DNA from: UBA952 sp044361535
GTDB taxonomy: Bacteria; Bacteroidota; Bacteroidia; Flavobacteriales_D; Crocinitomicaceae
Direction of reading: 5' to 3'
Length of the DNA stretch: 64,000 nucleotides
NCBI GenBank assembly: GCA_044361535.1
Contig: JBIKIQ010000009.1
Span: forward strand, 62,001-126,000
Each line of letters starts with the position of its first letter. The stretch's first letter is position 1. The position numbers were made by a program, and so were the translations under genes. The notes beneath the pieces are model-generated. The model was not told the origin of the DNA. It worked only from the letters and a program-made list of their open reading frames with translations, and did no database searches. This document shows, piece after piece, positions 33,702-42,463 of the stretch.

Positions 33702-36157
33702 ACCAATTTTTTTAGCTTCTTAAATATTCTAATTAACCAAGGTGAATCATCTTCATCATCTGTATAATAACCTGAGCCGTATCCATAACTATTCCCGTAA
33801 CCATATCCGTAGCCGTAGCCGTAACCGTAGCCATATCCATATCCGTAGGCATAACTATATATCGATTGTTTGGTTTCGATACCATTTAAAATAATATTTA
33901 GCGATTTCAGTTTTTGAACACTGAAAAGTTCTTCAACGCGATTAACAAAAACACGTTTAGAATAATTTGATTTGAATACATAAATTGGTATATCTGCATT
34001 AGCAAGTATCTGAATACCATCGGAAACAATTCCCACAGGAGGGTTGTCAATCATTACAATGTCATATCGTGATTTCATGTCCTCCAAAAATTCTTCGAAA
34101 TCTTTGCTCAAAATCAATTCCGATGGATTAGGAGGTATAGGTCCAGCGGTTATAAAATCTAAGCCTGGAATATGCGAATGTTGAACAACATCTTCATAAG
34201 ACGAATTTCGAGATAGCAAATTGCTCATTCCAACTAAATTCTCCGCAGAAAACCCATGATGAACTTTTGGTTTTCTCAAATCTAAATCAATTACCAAAGT
34301 TCTTTTACCTGAGACAGCAATCATACCCGCTAAATTGAGTGCAACGAACGTTTTACCTTCACCGGATACAGAAGAAGAAATAGCAATTACACGAGCGTCT
34401 TTATTAATAAAACTCATATTGGCACGAATACTTCGAATTGCCTCGGCCATTCTGCTTTTCGATGATTCAGTAACAACTACTTGAGAATATTTCATTCTTC
34501 GCTTATATAGCGGAACGGCACCTAAAAAATTAGTGCCTTCTGGCAACATTTTTATCAAGTCTTCTGGGCCAACTATTTCGTTGTATCTTAAGTAAAAGTA
34601 GATAAGTAGAGCAATTCCTAAAACAGCTCCGAAAACCAAGGAAACGATGTAAATCAATTTGCTATTTGGGCTCAAAGGAGTTTCGGGTAAAATTGGAGCG
34701 GTTAAAATACGATTGGTTGATGAATAACCTGCATTTGATAGCGCAAATTCTATTTTTTTCTCAGTAAATAAGGTGAAATAGCGGTTGTTTAACTCTTCAA
34801 TGTATTTCAATCGATCAAAGTTTAATGTCTTTTCAGGTAAATCGAAATATCTTTCCTCTAATTCTTTTAGCTTTTCTTGTATTAGACCAATATCTCCTTT
34901 TATTCTTTCTTCTATAACTGAAATACTTTTTTTCAACGAAGCTTGACGTAATTCAATCTTCTTTTTGTTTTTCTTATAATCACCGTGCTCCTCTGTAACA
35001 TCATCAAGTAAATCATCTCGCTTTTCTAGGAGCTTATTTAAGTCTTCTATTTGGCGTATCAAGGATCCTTCAAAACTCTTTTTTCCTATCATTTCAGGAA
35101 TGAGTTTATATACATCCACCTTATCAGGATCTTGAGAGATTTTTCCTTTTATCAAATAAACTGTCACAAGTTCCTCTTCATATTCCAGTAACTTACGTTT
35201 TAATTCGTTCATTTTTTCAGAAACCGACTCGCTCTCTGTTTTAGGATCTGTAATTTTTTCTCTTCGCTGAAAATTAGTTACACTATCTCTTGCTGATTTT
35301 AATACTCTTGAAAGAGAATCAAGCTGCTGACTTACATAACTTATAACTTTTTCGTTATTTTGTTTTCCAACTTGTTCTTCATATTTGAAAAAAGCTTTTA
35401 ACAAGGCATCAACAATATCTCTACATAATATGGGATTGTAATGATCAAATGTAATCTGGATGGTTTTCGCAGTTGGATCTACTGGCATAACCGTTAACTT
35501 TGACATCCAGTCCTTTTTCAAAACTTGTCTCTTATTTATGGTAAAAAATAATTTATTATTATTTACTATTTCAAGCAGTTCATTTTTAGACCCTTTAATT
35601 TCAATAATAAAATCTTCATTCTTTATTTTTCCATTGAGTAATCCTCGAGCAGTTTTTTTACTTCCATTTTTAACGTAATGTAATTCGATTAGATTACTTG
35701 AATTAGATGCTATTTGAATATCTATTCGCTGCGAACACAAGGAAGAATCGTATAATTTCAAAGGATTAATAACAATACCTGTTGATTTGTATAAATCCTT
35801 GGTCAATAACTTCCCCTCTGAAAATATACTAACTTGAGTATTTATAGAATTAATTGCTTTTTCGAAAAGAAATTCAGATCTCAAAAACTCTATTGTTTTA
35901 TTCAAATCAGCCCCTTGATTAACTACCCCAAGGGCCTCTTCTCCCAGCGCTTGTTTCATCTTATCTTCCTCTACTAATTGCAATACAGCGGAGGATTGAT
36001 AGATCGGTTTTGTATATCTCAAATACAAGAAAGCGACACCAGAAAAAATCGCCATGATGACAAATGGCAAATACCAATGACGGGAAAGAATTTGCCCCAG
36101 AATTATGGGGTTAAACTCCTTGTTAATTATTAGTTTTTTCTCTTGTCCTATTGCCAT
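33677..36157 (-). CDS. polysaccharide co-polymerase and tyrosine autokinase (Wzc-like) with (Tyr-Gly)n tail
   Basis: This 826-residue Wzc-type protein controls chain length and export of a surface polysaccharide. A membrane segment near residues 30-50 begins the Wzz domain, a long coiled-coil region (about 260-450) follows, and a second membrane segment lies near 495-520. The cytoplasmic BY-kinase carries Walker A (SSSVSGEGKTF, about 605), Walker A' (LVIDLDLRKP) and Walker B (YDIVMIDNPP). The tail at residues 767-798 holds 15 tyrosines, including nine consecutive Tyr-Gly pairs, the expected autophosphorylation cluster. It follows the Wza gene directly with no intergenic bases. Confidence 0.94.
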   Translation of the reverse strand: MAIGQEKKLIINKEFNPIILGQILSRHWYLPFVIMAIFSGVAFLYLRYTKPIYQSSAVLQLVEEDKMKQALGEEALGVVNQGADLNKTIEFLRSEFLFEKAINSINTQVSIFSEGKLLTKDLYKSTGIVINPLKLYDSSLCSQRIDIQIASNSSNLIELHYVKNGSKKTARGLLNGKIKNEDFIIEIKGSKNELLEIVNNNKLFFTINKRQVLKKDWMSKLTVMPVDPTAKTIQITFDHYNPILCRDIVDALLKAFFKYEEQVGKQNNEKVISYVSQQLDSLSRVLKSARDSVTNFQRREKITDPKTESESVSEKMNELKRKLLEYEEELVTVYLIKGKISQDPDKVDVYKLIPEMIGKKSFEGSLIRQIEDLNKLLEKRDDLLDDVTEEHGDYKKNKKKIELRQASLKKSISVIEERIKGDIGLIQEKLKELEERYFDLPEKTLNFDRLKYIEELNNRYFTLFTEKKIEFALSNAGYSSTNRILTAPILPETPLSPNSKLIYIVSLVFGAVLGIALLIYFYLRYNEIVGPEDLIKMLPEGTNFLGAVPLYKRRMKYSQVVVTESSKSRMAEAIRSIRANMSFINKDARVIAISSSVSGEGKTFVALNLAGMIAVSGKRTLVIDLDLRKPKVHHGFSAENLVGMSNLLSRNSSYEDVVQHSHIPGLDFITAGPIPPNPSELILSKDFEEFLEDMKSRYDIVMIDNPPVGIVSDGIQILANADIPIYVFKSNYSKRVFVNRVEELFSVQKLKSLNIILNGIETKQSIYSYAYGYGYGYGYGYGYGYGYGNSYGYGSGYYTDDEDDSPWLIRIFKKLKKLVWKSKKKK
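33797..33847 (-). repeat. hexanucleotide repeat encoding (Tyr-Gly)n in the Wzc-like kinase
   Basis: Eight tandem six-base units (variants of GGNTAY on the minus strand) encode Tyr-Gly. Because units are six bases, expansion or loss keeps the frame and changes the number of phosphorylatable tyrosines. Confidence 0.85.
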
Positions 36158-36955
36158 TTATATCCTTAAAAAAATGAAGAACAAGGTTAAACTTGTTGAA
36201 ATTAAACTAATCCACGGAGCCATTTCTACTAAAACATTATTTGCGATTTTTGGCCTGTAATCCACATAAATATAGTCATTGCTTTGCACAATCATTTCTG
36301 CTGCCTTTAAGCCTTCTATAGTAGATAAGTCAACTATAAAGACAGAGCGTTTACCAGATTTGTTTTGCCTCATTACCTTAATTGAATTGGCAAACCCATC
36401 ATTGCTTATACCGCCAGCCATTGCGATTACTTCCAGAAGGGAAGTATTAACATTTAATAAGTAAACAACTTGCGCTTGCCCACGGCCTGGAAAAACAATA
36501 ACACGCTGATTTGATAAGCGAATTTGAACAAAAGGACTCTGAAATTGCTTTGACAATATTTTTGTTAACGAATCTTCTAATTGAGCAACCGTTAATCCAG
36601 CAACACTATATTCTCCCACAACTGGAATTTCCGCTGTTCCATCACTTCTCACAAGATAATCCATCCTGTTTTGGGAGTTTTGCATCATTCCTTGATTCTG
36701 AGTGTTTTCAGAGCTAACGCCTGATAATGAATTAATTATTCGCTCACCATTATTTGTTGAAAAGAAAAAGAAAAACCGATCTCCAGGACCTATCTTATAT
36801 TCATTAGCAGGTTCCATTTGAAGTGAATCAAACTTGAAAGTTCCGTCCTTAGGTGTCTTAAACATTTGATTGCTGTTTACGTTTTTCCATGCATTGCAAC
36901 TTTGCAATAGCAAAACCACCAGTAGAAATATGACGAAATTACCTGTTCGAATCAT
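36158..36955 (-). CDS. polysaccharide export outer membrane lipoprotein (Wza-like)
   Basis: This 265-residue lipoprotein has its lipobox cysteine at residue 20 (LLQSC). A Poly_export domain begins near YKIGPGDRFFFFF and continues through VVGEYSVAGLTVAQLEDSLTKIL, and a soluble SLBB-like ligand region follows around VNVNTSLLEVIAMAGG. A hydrophobic segment at the very end (about 245-264) may cross the outer membrane. It overlaps the GT4 gene by 4 nt and abuts wzc, forming the export pair of the locus. Confidence 0.92.
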   Translation of the reverse strand: MIRTGNFVIFLLVVLLLQSCNAWKNVNSNQMFKTPKDGTFKFDSLQMEPANEYKIGPGDRFFFFFSTNNGERIINSLSGVSSENTQNQGMMQNSQNRMDYLVRSDGTAEIPVVGEYSVAGLTVAQLEDSLTKILSKQFQSPFVQIRLSNQRVIVFPGRGQAQVVYLLNVNTSLLEVIAMAGGISNDGFANSIKVMRQNKSGKRSVFIVDLSTIEGLKAAEMIVQSNDYIYVDYRPKIANNVLVEMAPWISLISTSLTLFFIFLRI

Positions 36956-38130
36956 CCTATAGTCGACAATAGTCTTTTGTAATAATGTTCCATATCTTTT
37001 ACTAGTCTTTCAAAATGAAACCTTTCTTTAACAAAAGTCCATCCCTTTTCACCCATATCCTTTCGAAGTGCTTCGTTTTCAATCAGAACTAGTAACTTAT
37101 CTGCAAATATACGAGCATTATTTTTAGGAACAACAAACCCGGTTTCATTATCTATCATTACATTACCTACCCCTCCTACATTGGTTGAAATTACCGGTAC
37201 CTGAGACGCCTGAGCTTCAATTATACTAACCGGTGTGCCCTCATTGTTAGATGTTAAACAAATAATGTCCAATCCAGCATTAAATACCGTGATGTCTTTA
37301 ATCCAAGAAGTCATTCGAATATCTGCGCCTTGTTGTCGTAACTTGCTTGCTTTTTCAGATATTTCATCTTTTAATTCGCCATCACCCACAATAAAAAACA
37401 CCAATTTTTTATTTGTTTGTTGTTTCACTAAATCAACAATATCCAAAAACAAATTATGGTTCTTTATCGGAGCTAATCTTCCGATAATTCCAATTGCAAT
37501 TTGATCGTCTTCCAGGTTATATTTTTCCCTGATGATTTTTCTTTTTTCAACTAAATTGATATTGAATTTTCCCAAATCGAATCCAAGTGGAATAACATTT
37601 ACCTTACTTTCCTTGGCGACCTTGTGTGTATTTACTAACTCTTGTTTTTGTAAATCTGAGATAGCAATTATTCCAGTTGATTTATCTGCTAGTTTTCGTT
37701 CAATGAATTTGAATAATTCTGTTTTGAATTTTCCAAAATAGGAATGAAATACATGCCCATGAAAGGTATGTATGACAACTGGGACTTTCATGTCTAAGGC
37801 TGCTTTTCGACCTAGTGCACCTGCTTTGGACGCATGGGTGTGAACAATATCTGGTTCAAATTCTGAAATAATTTCCTTTATTCGTTTTAATGCTTTTCGA
37901 TCACTAAAAAAATTTGGTTTTCGCTTCATTTCAGGCAATAAAATCGCCTTGACACCATACTCTTCAAGAATATGCAATGAATCAGACTCACCTTTTTCAG
38001 GTAAGCCACCTATTAAAAGTGTCTCAAAATCATCTGATAAATATCGTGTTAAAAACGTCGCGTTGTAGGTTGGTCCACCAATATTGAATCTATTAATAAT
38101 TCGTAAAACTTTAATTTTTTTAGTCGTCAA
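36952..38130 (-). CDS. GT4-family glycosyltransferase
   Basis: This 392-residue GT-B enzyme has no signal peptide. The N-terminal half begins RIINRFNIGGPTYN, the glycine loop of the acceptor domain. The C-terminal half has IGIIGRLAPIKNHNLFLD and the EGTPVSIIE donor-site motif (E-x7-E), both typical of retaining GT4. It likely adds one sugar during repeat-unit assembly of the polysaccharide whose export genes follow. The start is a TTG at 38130; no nearby ATG fits, and the N-terminus from there matches the family. Confidence 0.9.
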   Translation of the reverse strand: MTTKKIKVLRIINRFNIGGPTYNATFLTRYLSDDFETLLIGGLPEKGESDSLHILEEYGVKAILLPEMKRKPNFFSDRKALKRIKEIISEFEPDIVHTHASKAGALGRKAALDMKVPVVIHTFHGHVFHSYFGKFKTELFKFIERKLADKSTGIIAISDLQKQELVNTHKVAKESKVNVIPLGFDLGKFNINLVEKRKIIREKYNLEDDQIAIGIIGRLAPIKNHNLFLDIVDLVKQQTNKKLVFFIVGDGELKDEISEKASKLRQQGADIRMTSWIKDITVFNAGLDIICLTSNNEGTPVSIIEAQASQVPVISTNVGGVGNVMIDNETGFVVPKNNARIFADKLLVLIENEALRKDMGEKGWTFVKERFHFERLVKDMEHYYKRLLSTIG

Positions 38131-38189
38131 AACGCGAAAATTAGTTTAGTTTAGTTGAATTTTACTACTTTGGACAGTAAAATTTTAAT

Positions 38190-39632
38190 ATGCGAAGTTA
38201 CATACTTTTTCTTAGTGTTCTTTTAACCTTTTTTGCACAGTCGCAAAACAAAATTCAAGATAAAATCAATCAACTTGTAAAGAATCCGAACACAGAAAAT
38301 GCAACCATCGTTTTTTTGGCAATTGATTTAGACACAGGTGATACACTTGGAAAATGCAACCATAAATCAAGTTTACCTTTTGCCTCTAATGCAAAATTAT
38401 TTTCCACTTATACTGCATTAGAACTATTGGGGGCAAATTATCAACCTAAAACACGATTTTACTTAGACGGAAATTTAAACGACCAAGGAATATTGAATGG
38501 GAATTTATGGATTCGGGGTGGAGGTGATATTTCTCTCGGTAGCAAATATTTTTGTGATTCAGGAAAAGAATTTTCATTTTTAAATCAATGGGCAGATACG
38601 TTACAAAAACTAGGGATTAAAGAGATAACAGGTGCTGTAATTTCGGATGGTAGTGAATTTGGATATGAGGGCGCTCCTGATGGGTGGGAATGGTCTGATC
38701 ACACAATGACTTATGGCGCTCCCCCAAGTGGTATATGCTTTGCTGACAACGTAATGAATTATTATTTTAAATCGGGTTCGGTTGGCACATTGGCAACTTT
38801 GGTGAACACCTATCCGAAACTTCCAGGTGTTAATCTACATAGTGATGTAAAAGTTGTTGGATCTGGAGGTGGAATAACGTTATATGGAGGGCCATTTTCA
38901 AAGGATCGTTTTGCCAAAGGCTACCTACCACCAAATCAATCAAATTACGCAATTAAAAGCACAATGGTTGATCCTGAACTACAATTTGTTGTTCTTTTGG
39001 ACGAATACTTCAAGAAGAAAGGGATTAAAATTAATTCTGTTAAATCAGTTCGAGATTCTCATTTAAAAACACCGAATTATGCCTCTTTAAAGTTACTGTA
39101 TACTAATTACGGTTCAACCTTATCTGAAATAATAACAAAAACCAACATGCACAGTGTAAACTTCTTTGCCGAAGGATTGGTAAACTTGGTTGGTTTTGAA
39201 AAAACAGGAAATGGATCCACAGAAAGTGGACTTGCGCAAATGAATCAATTTTGGTTAAAAAAAATAAATTCAAAAGGATTATTTATCAATGATGGAAGCG
39301 GACTTTCACGAAGCAATGCCATGAGTCCTTCACATTACGTTGAAATGTTGAGATACATATACAAATCGAAGAACTACTCTACTTTTTTAAGCTCACTTCC
39401 AGTTGCTGGAATGTCGGGGACACTGGGTAAGGTTTGCGCAGGTCAAGATGGCCAAGGTCGTGTAAAGGCAAAAAGCGGGACCCTCACTCGAGTCAAAGCC
39501 TATTCGGGTTATGTTCAATCAAAATCCGGAAAAAACATAGCATTTTCTATTGCCGTAAATAATTTTACCTGTTCCAAAGGTGAAATAGTTAATTTGATTG
39601 AACCAGTTTTAAACGCAATGGCTGCATATTAA
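38190..39632 (+). CDS. dacB: D-alanyl-D-alanine carboxypeptidase/endopeptidase, PBP4 (S13) family
   Basis: The enzyme trims or cleaves peptidoglycan cross-links in the periplasm. It has a signal peptide (residues 1-18, ending FAQSQ). The penicillin-binding triad is present: SNAK with Ser66 and Lys69, SVN in TNMHSVNFFAEG (about residue 325), and KSG in AKSGTLTRVKAYSGY (about 427). The 480-residue length fits DacB. It is transcribed divergently from the glycosyltransferase, with a 59-nt gap, and HemW follows 11 nt later. Confidence 0.93.
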   Translation: MRSYILFLSVLLTFFAQSQNKIQDKINQLVKNPNTENATIVFLAIDLDTGDTLGKCNHKSSLPFASNAKLFSTYTALELLGANYQPKTRFYLDGNLNDQGILNGNLWIRGGGDISLGSKYFCDSGKEFSFLNQWADTLQKLGIKEITGAVISDGSEFGYEGAPDGWEWSDHTMTYGAPPSGICFADNVMNYYFKSGSVGTLATLVNTYPKLPGVNLHSDVKVVGSGGGITLYGGPFSKDRFAKGYLPPNQSNYAIKSTMVDPELQFVVLLDEYFKKKGIKINSVKSVRDSHLKTPNYASLKLLYTNYGSTLSEIITKTNMHSVNFFAEGLVNLVGFEKTGNGSTESGLAQMNQFWLKKINSKGLFINDGSGLSRSNAMSPSHYVEMLRYIYKSKNYSTFLSSLPVAGMSGTLGKVCAGQDGQGRVKAKSGTLTRVKAYSGYVQSKSGKNIAFSIAVNNFTCSKGEIVNLIEPVLNAMAAY

Positions 39633-39643
39633 GGAATTTTAAA

Positions 39644-40756
39644 ATGTCAGGAATTTATATCCACATTCCATTTTGCAGAAAAAAATGTAGCTATTGCGAT
39701 TTTCATTTTTCCACTACCTTTTCTTCCTATCGAGGGAAGATGATTGAATCAATTTCGGATGAATTAAAAGAACGATTGAATGAATTATCTGATTCAGAAC
39801 CCAAGACTATTTACTTTGGGGGAGGTACACCAAGCTTGCTTTTTAAACAAGAATTGAAGAAATTACTAGAAGTTATTTACGAAAAGTATACCCAAATTCA
39901 ATTTTCAGAAATTACACTTGAAGCGAATCCTGAAGATATCACGGAAGAATCCTTAGAAGATTGGAAATCCCTTGGCATTAATCGATTAAGTATTGGAATT
40001 CAGTCTTTTAAAGAATCAGACTTGACTTGGATGAATCGAGCGCATACGTTGGAAGAAAGTAGAAAATGTATAGATTTGGCTAAAAAGGCTGGTTTTTCGA
40101 ATATCTCACTTGACTTGATGTATGGATTGCCTAATTTAACCCTTGCTGAATGGGAGAAACATATTAAAGAAATCATTTCATTCGATGTAAGTCACATTTC
40201 AGCGTATTGTTTAACCGTTGAAAAAGGTACTTTACTTCAAAAAAAAGTACACAATAAAATCCTCTCAATTCCAGATGAGAATTACATAATTGAACAATAC
40301 AAAACATTGATATTCAAACTAAAAAATGCAGGGATTAATCAGTATGAAATCTCAAATTTTTCAAAAATTGGATGTCAATCTATACACAATTCAAATTATT
40401 GGTCAGGTCAAAAATTTATTGGGGTTGGTCCCTCTGCTCATTCATTTAATGGAAAAAAAAGACGTTGGAATATTGCCAATAATTCATCATACATGAAGAG
40501 AAAAAATTGGTTCGAAGAAGAAGTCCTGAGTGAAAACGAACAATGGAATGAGTTTATTTTAACACGCTTAAGAACCATACAGGGAATTTATATAGAGGAA
40601 ATGGAAGAACTTTTCAGTATTGATAAAGAATTTATCCGAATAAAAAATAAATTCATGAATGAAAACTTGCTAATAGAAGAAAATAAGCACTTAAAATTAA
40701 CGCTAGAAGGACAACTAAGAGCTGACTTTATCGCATCTGAGTTTTTTAAAATTTGA
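39644..40756 (+). CDS. hemW: radical SAM heme chaperone HemW
   Basis: HemW binds heme and a 4Fe-4S cluster and delivers heme to respiratory proteins; it is often misannotated as coproporphyrinogen oxidase. The cluster motif CRKKCSYC is at residues 11-18 (CxxxCxxC) and YFGGGTPSLL follows. The 370-residue length and lack of the longer N-terminal extension of HemN support HemW. It starts 11 nt after dacB on the same strand. Confidence 0.92.
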   Translation: MSGIYIHIPFCRKKCSYCDFHFSTTFSSYRGKMIESISDELKERLNELSDSEPKTIYFGGGTPSLLFKQELKKLLEVIYEKYTQIQFSEITLEANPEDITEESLEDWKSLGINRLSIGIQSFKESDLTWMNRAHTLEESRKCIDLAKKAGFSNISLDLMYGLPNLTLAEWEKHIKEIISFDVSHISAYCLTVEKGTLLQKKVHNKILSIPDENYIIEQYKTLIFKLKNAGINQYEISNFSKIGCQSIHNSNYWSGQKFIGVGPSAHSFNGKKRRWNIANNSSYMKRKNWFEEEVLSENEQWNEFILTRLRTIQGIYIEEMEELFSIDKEFIRIKNKFMNENLLIEENKHLKLTLEGQLRADFIASEFFKI

Positions 40757-40804
40757 TGCCCTCGAAAATCAGAACTAGAAATCTTCAAAATTATTGACAC
40801 CACC

Positions 40805-42349
40805 TTATTTTATCCCACCCCAATTTCCTTTATCCAAGCTTCTGTATTGAATTGCTTCAGCTACGTGATTGGTTTTAATATCAACTGATTGATCCAAATC
40901 AGCAATTGTCCGTGCTACTTTCAAAATTCGATCATAAGCACGAGCTGAAAGTCCCATTTTCACCATTGCATTTTTTACTAACAATTTAGCCGAATCATCA
41001 ATAGCACAATGTTTTTCAAAATCTGATCTACTCATTTGTGCATTGGAATAAACTCCTTCATTTTTATGGTAACGAATTTCTTGAACAGACCTTGCTTTTT
41101 CTACTCGTTTTCGAATGGATTCGCTTCCTTCTGATGGAATTGTATCAGCTAATTCATCGTATGAAACGGGTGTAACCTCAACGTGTAAATCAATACGATC
41201 CATCAAAGGGCCAGAAATTTTATTCAGATAACGTTGAACCACTCCAGGTCCGCAAACACACTCTTTATCTGGATGATTGTAATATCCACACGGACAAGGG
41301 TTCATGGCTGCCACCAACATAAATCCTGCTGGATATTCTACGGAAAATCGGGCTCTTGCAATTGTAACCGTTCGATCTTCCAACGGCTGTCTCATTACCT
41401 CCAATACAGAACGCTTGTATTCGGGAAGTTCATCCAAAAATAAAACACCGTTATGAGCCAAGGAAATTTCGCCTGGTTGAGGATAACTTCCCCCGCCTAC
41501 TAAGCCATTTTCTGAAATCGTATGATGGGGTTTACGAAAAGGTCTTTGGGTTACTAATCCAAATTCATTTTTCACCTTCCCTGCCACACTGTGAATTTTG
41601 GTAGTTTCTAATGCCTCGTCCAAATTCATTGGTGGTAAAATGGTAGATAATCTCTTGGCCAACATAGATTTTCCAGCACCCGGTGGGCCTACGAGAATTA
41701 TGTTATGACCCCCTGCAGCCGCAATTTCAAACGCTCTTTTAACTTGCATTTGCCCTTTTACATCTTTAAAATCAACATCAAAAAATGTTGAAAACTGATT
41801 AAAATTCTTATTCGGATCGGGAATTGTTGGGAAAAGTGATGATGAATCCTTAAAAAAGTCAATTACCTCATCCAAAGTTGACACTCCATAAACCTCAATT
41901 CCTTCAACAACAGATGCCTCAGCTGCATTTTCTTTTGGAATAATAATGCCTTTATACCCTTCCTTTTTTGCTTGTAGCGCTATTGGTAAAATTCCTTTTG
42001 TTGGTTGTATTTTTCCATCCAATGATAACTCGCCAATCAATTGATAATCTGATAATAAATCAACCGGTAGCTGCTCACTCACGGCGAGAATCCCAATTGC
42101 AATTGGTAAATCAAATACTGATCCCTCCTTGCGTATATCAGCCGGAGCCATATTAACAGTGATTTCTCTTCCCGGAAATTTCAACCCATTGTTTTGAAAA
42201 GCGGCTCGAATGCGCTGTTGACTTTCTTTTACGGCACTATCAGGTAATCCCACCAAATAAAAATTAACTCCAATACCCAGATTTACCTCAATTGTGATTG
42301 TTGTGGCATCAATGCCGAAGAGCGAACTTGAAAATGTTTTAACTAGCAT
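40805..42349 (-). CDS. YifB/ComM-family Mg-chelatase-like AAA+ ATPase
   Basis: This 514-residue protein has an N-terminal ChlI-like domain with a Lon-protease-like fold, then an AAA+ module with Walker A GPPGAGKSM (about residue 221) and Walker B VLFLDELPEY. It also has the cysteine-containing AMNPCPCGYYNHPDKECVCG stretch and a C-terminal domain. ComM acts as a branch-migration helicase in natural transformation in other bacteria; the same role here is inferred. Alone on its strand between two plus-strand blocks. Confidence 0.93.
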   Translation of the reverse strand: MLVKTFSSSLFGIDATTITIEVNLGIGVNFYLVGLPDSAVKESQQRIRAAFQNNGLKFPGREITVNMAPADIRKEGSVFDLPIAIGILAVSEQLPVDLLSDYQLIGELSLDGKIQPTKGILPIALQAKKEGYKGIIIPKENAAEASVVEGIEVYGVSTLDEVIDFFKDSSSLFPTIPDPNKNFNQFSTFFDVDFKDVKGQMQVKRAFEIAAAGGHNIILVGPPGAGKSMLAKRLSTILPPMNLDEALETTKIHSVAGKVKNEFGLVTQRPFRKPHHTISENGLVGGGSYPQPGEISLAHNGVLFLDELPEYKRSVLEVMRQPLEDRTVTIARARFSVEYPAGFMLVAAMNPCPCGYYNHPDKECVCGPGVVQRYLNKISGPLMDRIDLHVEVTPVSYDELADTIPSEGSESIRKRVEKARSVQEIRYHKNEGVYSNAQMSRSDFEKHCAIDDSAKLLVKNAMVKMGLSARAYDRILKVARTIADLDQSVDIKTNHVAEAIQYRSLDKGNWGGIK

Positions 42350-42463
42350 AGGTTAAATTATAATCTAATTTACGATTAAAATAAAATCAATTCAAGTTGC
42401 AAAAAAACTATTTTTTTCGTATTTTATTTGAACGAATATAGATTTAAGCTGTATATTCAAATC

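Noticed and set aside
42428..42463. TTG start for the MORN-repeat protein
   Set aside because: It would put a charged extension before the signal peptide and overlaps a -7-like box; GTG at 42464 gives a standard signal peptide.
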